From Hydractinia symbiolongicarpus (Eukaryota; Cnidaria; Hydrozoa; Anthoathecata; Hydractiniidae): a DNA stretch of 64,000 nt. The stretch spans positions 21,840,501 through 21,904,500 of the forward strand of contig NC_079879.1 in assembly GCF_029227915.1 (NCBI RefSeq). Reading direction: 5' to 3'. The translations under genes were made by a program, and so were the position numbers. Positions 61,217 through 64,000 of the stretch are shown piece after piece (the first letter of the stretch is position 1; each line of letters starts with the position of its first letter). The notes under the pieces were generated by a model, which saw only the letters and a program-made list of their open reading frames with translations, made no database searches and had not been told where the DNA came from.

Positions 61217-61485
61217 AATTACCTATAATAAACATGAGTTCTAACGTGACACCTCAACAGAAGGAGATTATAGACATGGTATATGAAACGGTCGTCGACC
61301 TGGGCTTTACTTTCGCTTACGCCATGGCTGGGGAGAGATTCCTCAGGATCACGAGTCCTTCAGCCAAGTTGGATACCAGCGACGTTCTCAAAATGATCGC
61401 TTACTTTAGCGCTGGGAGAGGAAGCCGTGAAGTGGCTGTGAGTAAGGGCTGGATACCCGCGAGCATCGTACCAAAGCCTAAGTAA
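61213..61485 (+). CDS. 90-residue unknown protein of the virus-like element
   Basis: The frame starts MKLPIINMSSNV, overlapping the upstream stop by four bases (ATGA), and ends KGWIPASIVPKPK. A second Met (codon 8) may be the true start. The middle (ETVVDLGFTFAYAMAG) is amphipathic or weakly membrane-like. It is probably co-transcribed with its neighbours. No family is recognised with certainty. Confidence 0.5.
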   Translation: MKLPIINMSSNVTPQQKEIIDMVYETVVDLGFTFAYAMAGERFLRITSPSAKLDTSDVLKMIAYFSAGRGSREVAVSKGWIPASIVPKPK

Positions 61486-61529
61486 GTACATCCAAGGTGC
61501 GTGTCTTCCTATTAGGCAGAGACAAATAA

Positions 61530-62128
61530 ATGGCTCTTGATGTTGGCTTACAACCGCATACCGCGATTTTTACAGGGCCTACCTTGTGCGGTAAGACCCA
61601 ACGAGTGCTCGACCTCTCGGAGAATGAATACAGACACCACTATCACAACATTGTCATCCTATGCCCAACGATACGCTGGAACAAGACTTATCTAGATAGA
61701 GCATCGCTATGAGCTGATGATTACGTGTTCCTAATTGATCCTGGAGATCAGTTGTTCAACTGGATCGAAAAACTATCGTCAGCTCTGGCGGGGGAAGAGA
61801 CGCTGTTTATCGTTGGTGACTTGATAGCTGACGAGACTCTTGAAAAAAGCGTCAATCTTTGCTTGAATTAGCGATTACTGGGCGGCGCCGAAAGCATAGT
61901 CTCTGGCTCCTCACGCAGTCGTATACAGCTCACCCAAAGAACCTTAGAAGGCAGAACAAGCAGCTGTTCGTCTGGTACCCTTCGGAGCGATCGGATATGA
62001 GAATGATCGATGAAGAGACAAACCAGATAGATAATTGGGAGACTATCAAGGTTCAACTCAAAAAGTCCAAGCATGCGTGCCTTTGGATTAGACTTGAACA
62101 CCCTCGGACCTGGAGAATTTTGGAGTGA
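61530..62128 (+). pseudogene. FtsK/HerA-type (A32-like) packaging ATPase, broken
   Basis: The first frame (61530-61712) carries a Walker A motif, GPTLCGKT, at residues 16-23. A TGA at 61710-61712 interrupts it. Reading continues in the same frame to a Walker B-like LFIVGDLIADE near 61804-61836, then a frameshift near 61845-61858 leads to a third stretch (61859-62128) with a SLWLLTQSYTAHPKN motif and an RLEHPRT tail. ATPases of this type package DNA into capsids of Polintons, adintoviruses and large DNA viruses; the assignment rests on motif order. In its present form it cannot encode a working enzyme. Confidence 0.7.
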
Positions 62129-62129
62129 C

Positions 62130-62679
62130 GCGGCACATCAGGTGTATGTATCGAAAAATTACAAGATGAGGTCAGGGAGCAGCGCAAGCTAGTTGAAGAC
62201 AGGGACGTAGCCATCGAAGAGCAGCGTCAAGCCCTGGTACTCCTTAATGATGATCTAGAAGAAAACAGCTAATGGTGTTGGAAGATGAAGTTGAGAAAAA
62301 GGATAGACAGCTCAAAGTACAGAGCTTGGAAAATGCAAGGCTTCGAGAAAGGTTTGTACCACATGCCCAAGATCCAGGGAAGGACAATACGATTATGATA
62401 TATCGGAAACATACGACGGCTGACGAGGACGAGTACCACCATCTTCCATACTATTGTGCACGTGTTCAAAGGTGCTCCATTCCCACCAAAAGGAGATGGT
62501 TCAAAGATCAATTTTCTGAGTCAGAAGAGATTGTGGTGATCGACAACGCCAATAGTGTTCATGCTTGCAATAAATTCGAAGATGAAGGGCACGTAACACG
62601 GAAAAGATGTTACTTCAAGCTGATCGACCTTACTCGCGATGACTTATACGACTTCGGTGTTCCAGCACTAGAAGACTAG
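62130..62679 (+). pseudogene. coiled-coil protein related to the BRO protein C terminus
   Basis: A coiled-coil stretch (VREQRKLVEDRDVAIEEQ, about 62165-62270) ends in a TAA, and the frame 62272-62679 continues with more coiled coil (EDEVEKKDRQLKVQ). It ends in a folded domain with HLPYYCARVQR, IDNANSVHACNKF and DLTRDDLYDFGVP. The downstream BRO-N protein has a related C-terminal domain (MHRYYMIRCQR; NAVHAWNRF is found after its stop). The two genes therefore appear to be duplicates, this one having lost its BRO-N part. Confidence 0.5.
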
Positions 62680-62695
62680 GGCGTAAGCATGTTTT

Positions 62696-63421
62696 GTGGT
62701 TTATCGAAGCCACAAAAACTACGTCTATAAGTATCAACTGAGCAAGTCCCCCGCTGCGGGGGACTTGCTAAACTGGCCTTCAGACTCGAGAAAAGACGAC
62801 CTCTGTATCAATGAGGAGGGCATGTACGAGCTGGTGCTTTCGCTCGTTGAGCTCCAAGGTTACAAGAAAATGTCTCCCGCCGTTGATTATTTTCAAGGCA
62901 AACAAGTCAGATCCTTTTTCATTCAAGGTAAAGGCCAATGCATCGCGGCCTCCGATGTATGGAGAGCTGCAGGGTATGAACGAAGGGTTGGGGTGCAAGC
63001 CATCCAGAGACATGTGCCTGGTAAGTATAAAATGCGACTGAGTGACGCTATTACTAGCCCTAATGATGTACTCAGATCTGAGTATATCCACCCAAACATG
63101 ATCTTACTGACGGAAGCCGGCCTTTATTGCTTCCTTTTGATGTGTGACCGGCCTGAAGCAGAACCATTCCTGGGATGGGTTGTAGAGGAGGAGTTACCGA
63201 GAGAAATGAGGAAACTTGCTAAGACCCTTGAGGAAAAAGAACGACAGCTCCAGGTAGAGATCCTGGAAAATGCAAGGCTCACTGAACGCTTTGTCCTTCA
63301 CCGATACCCGTACGACAACGTACTCTGGGTTGTCGACAAAAACGATCCTCATGAGGGTGAAAAGATGGGAATGCACAGGTACTACATGATCAGGTGCCAG
63401 CGTAGGCAGCTGAGCACATGA
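62696..63421 (+). CDS. BRO-N domain protein of the virus-like element
   Basis: A 241-codon frame. Residues about 75-160 form a BRO-N domain: FIQGKGQCIAASDVWRAAGY, AIQRHVPGKYK, YIHPNMILLTEAGLYCFLLM. Then follows a coiled coil (LPREMRKLAKTLEEKERQLQ) and part of a C-terminal domain (MHRYYMIRCQRRQ). The frame ends early at TGA 63419-63421; the remainder of the domain (NAVHAWNRF) is found near 63480-63520 in another frame, so it is truncated. BRO proteins are DNA-binding proteins of large DNA viruses and phages. A 29-bp palindrome lies inside the frame at 62741-62769. The N-terminal extension is unusual. Confidence 0.7.
   Translation: MVYRSHKNYVYKYQLSKSPAAGDLLNWPSDSRKDDLCINEEGMYELVLSLVELQGYKKMSPAVDYFQGKQVRSFFIQGKGQCIAASDVWRAAGYERRVGVQAIQRHVPGKYKMRLSDAITSPNDVLRSEYIHPNMILLTEAGLYCFLLMCDRPEAEPFLGWVVEEELPREMRKLAKTLEEKERQLQVEILENARLTERFVLHRYPYDNVLWVVDKNDPHEGEKMGMHRYYMIRCQRRQLST
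62741..62769. repeat. perfect 14-bp palindrome inside the BRO-N gene
   Basis: AGCAAGTCCCCCGC, one central T, then its exact complement. It could be a transcription or recombination signal, or a small inserted palindrome. It is in frame with the protein reading SKSPAAGDLL. Confidence 0.75.
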
Positions 63422-63539
63422 ATAAATCTTTTATGGCCGACGTACCCTGATATGGTCCCAAAGCCAGAATGTGCGGATCCAAATGCCGTGCATGCGTGGA
63501 ACCGGTTTGGAGGATATTCTTGGTATTGAGGACTTCTAC

Positions 63540-63990
63540 CGAAACCATTTCACCCTACCTGATGATGAGACACGTGAGCTGTTCGAAGAGCTGTTTGATA
63601 TTGATATGGCGTAAGCAGCAGCGCCGAGCGGAAGTGTTGTCTTTGTGACTCCCGTGACTCACAAAGACGAGAAATTTAACATTGTTTTACATGCTCCGGA
63701 GGTACTTCAACATCCTCTGGTATTAGCATCAACTCCTCTGACCCCCAGCTTTGATCAGGCCCACCTGCTAGATAGTACAGGAGACGTGTACTTGTCACAA
63801 TACGATCGAGTCTATACGTCTTTTTGTTCCCCCAGGCGTCAGTCGCGCGTCTTTTTTGATCACCCTGCTCTTCTCCAGGCCGCAGTAGGTACAAGTAGAG
63901 ACTTTCCTCAGGCAGAGGCTTTCCTTATGCTTTTCCTCACCTTGCAGCACCTCCTGCAGAGCCGCTAGGCGAACCTCCTCAAGTTTGATG
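63540..63990 (-). pseudogene. right copy of unknown gene A, opposite strand
   Basis: The minus frame 63676-63894 encodes QKRRATDAWGNKKTYRLDRI and GGPDQSWGSEELMLIPEDV, related to the 54040-54320 copy. It runs opposite to the BRO gene, from right to left. A stop (near 63900) and frame changes break the upstream part, and the gene extends to the window edge. Function is unknown. Confidence 0.4.
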
Positions 63991-64000
63991 GCCTTGCTTG

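Overview
The window looks like nuclear DNA from an early-branching animal, most likely a cnidarian and possibly a hydrozoan. It is AT-rich, its genes have spliceosomal introns with animal-type donors and acceptors, and four conserved animal genes (PWWP2, a zinc-finger PARP, FAM151/menorin, CRYL1) sit among many transposon families common in cnidarians. The species assignment is an inference.

Host genes, left to right: an ankyrin-RING protein (minus, 2692-3699); a PWWP2A/B homologue whose short first exon (16300-16442) lies about 7 kb upstream of its long second exon (23496-26970); a single-exon CCCH zinc-finger PARP with an H-Y-I triad, so probably a mono-ADP-ribosyltransferase (29329-31095); a FAM151/menorin-like membrane-anchored protein in two coding exons (36779-38984); and a CRYL1-like L-gulonate 3-dehydrogenase in at least seven exons (minus, 45370-41618, first exon not found).

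Mobile DNA fills most of the rest. There are two tRNA-like SINE heads near the left end; a decayed multi-exon transposase resembling RAG1/N-RAG-type proteins (7811-12800, minus), with one MITE inside an exon and another inside an intron; a tyrosine-recombinase remnant between two identical 371-bp direct repeats (13865-15861); about 100-bp inverted-repeat elements around the PARP gene; a head-to-tail array of five Helitron-like elements (32239-34701); a decayed APE-type LINE (about 47880-50490); and a Penelope-like element remnant (about 50590-51640, minus).

From about 52.5 kb to the right edge the DNA is virus-like. It holds a DUF4116-like repeat gene, then two divergent elements related to Polinton/adintovirus-type protein-primed DNA polymerase B elements, one on each strand, separated by an intergenic region with two perfect NRF1-type palindromes. 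The right copy carries a PolB exonuclease region, a conserved unknown gene, two small membrane-protein genes, an FtsK/HerA-type packaging ATPase and a BRO-N protein. All the long genes are broken. I found no capsid gene, no integrase and no polymerase palm domain. Both PolB copies end just after the exonuclease region and are followed by the same unknown gene, which is the most unusual feature of the window.
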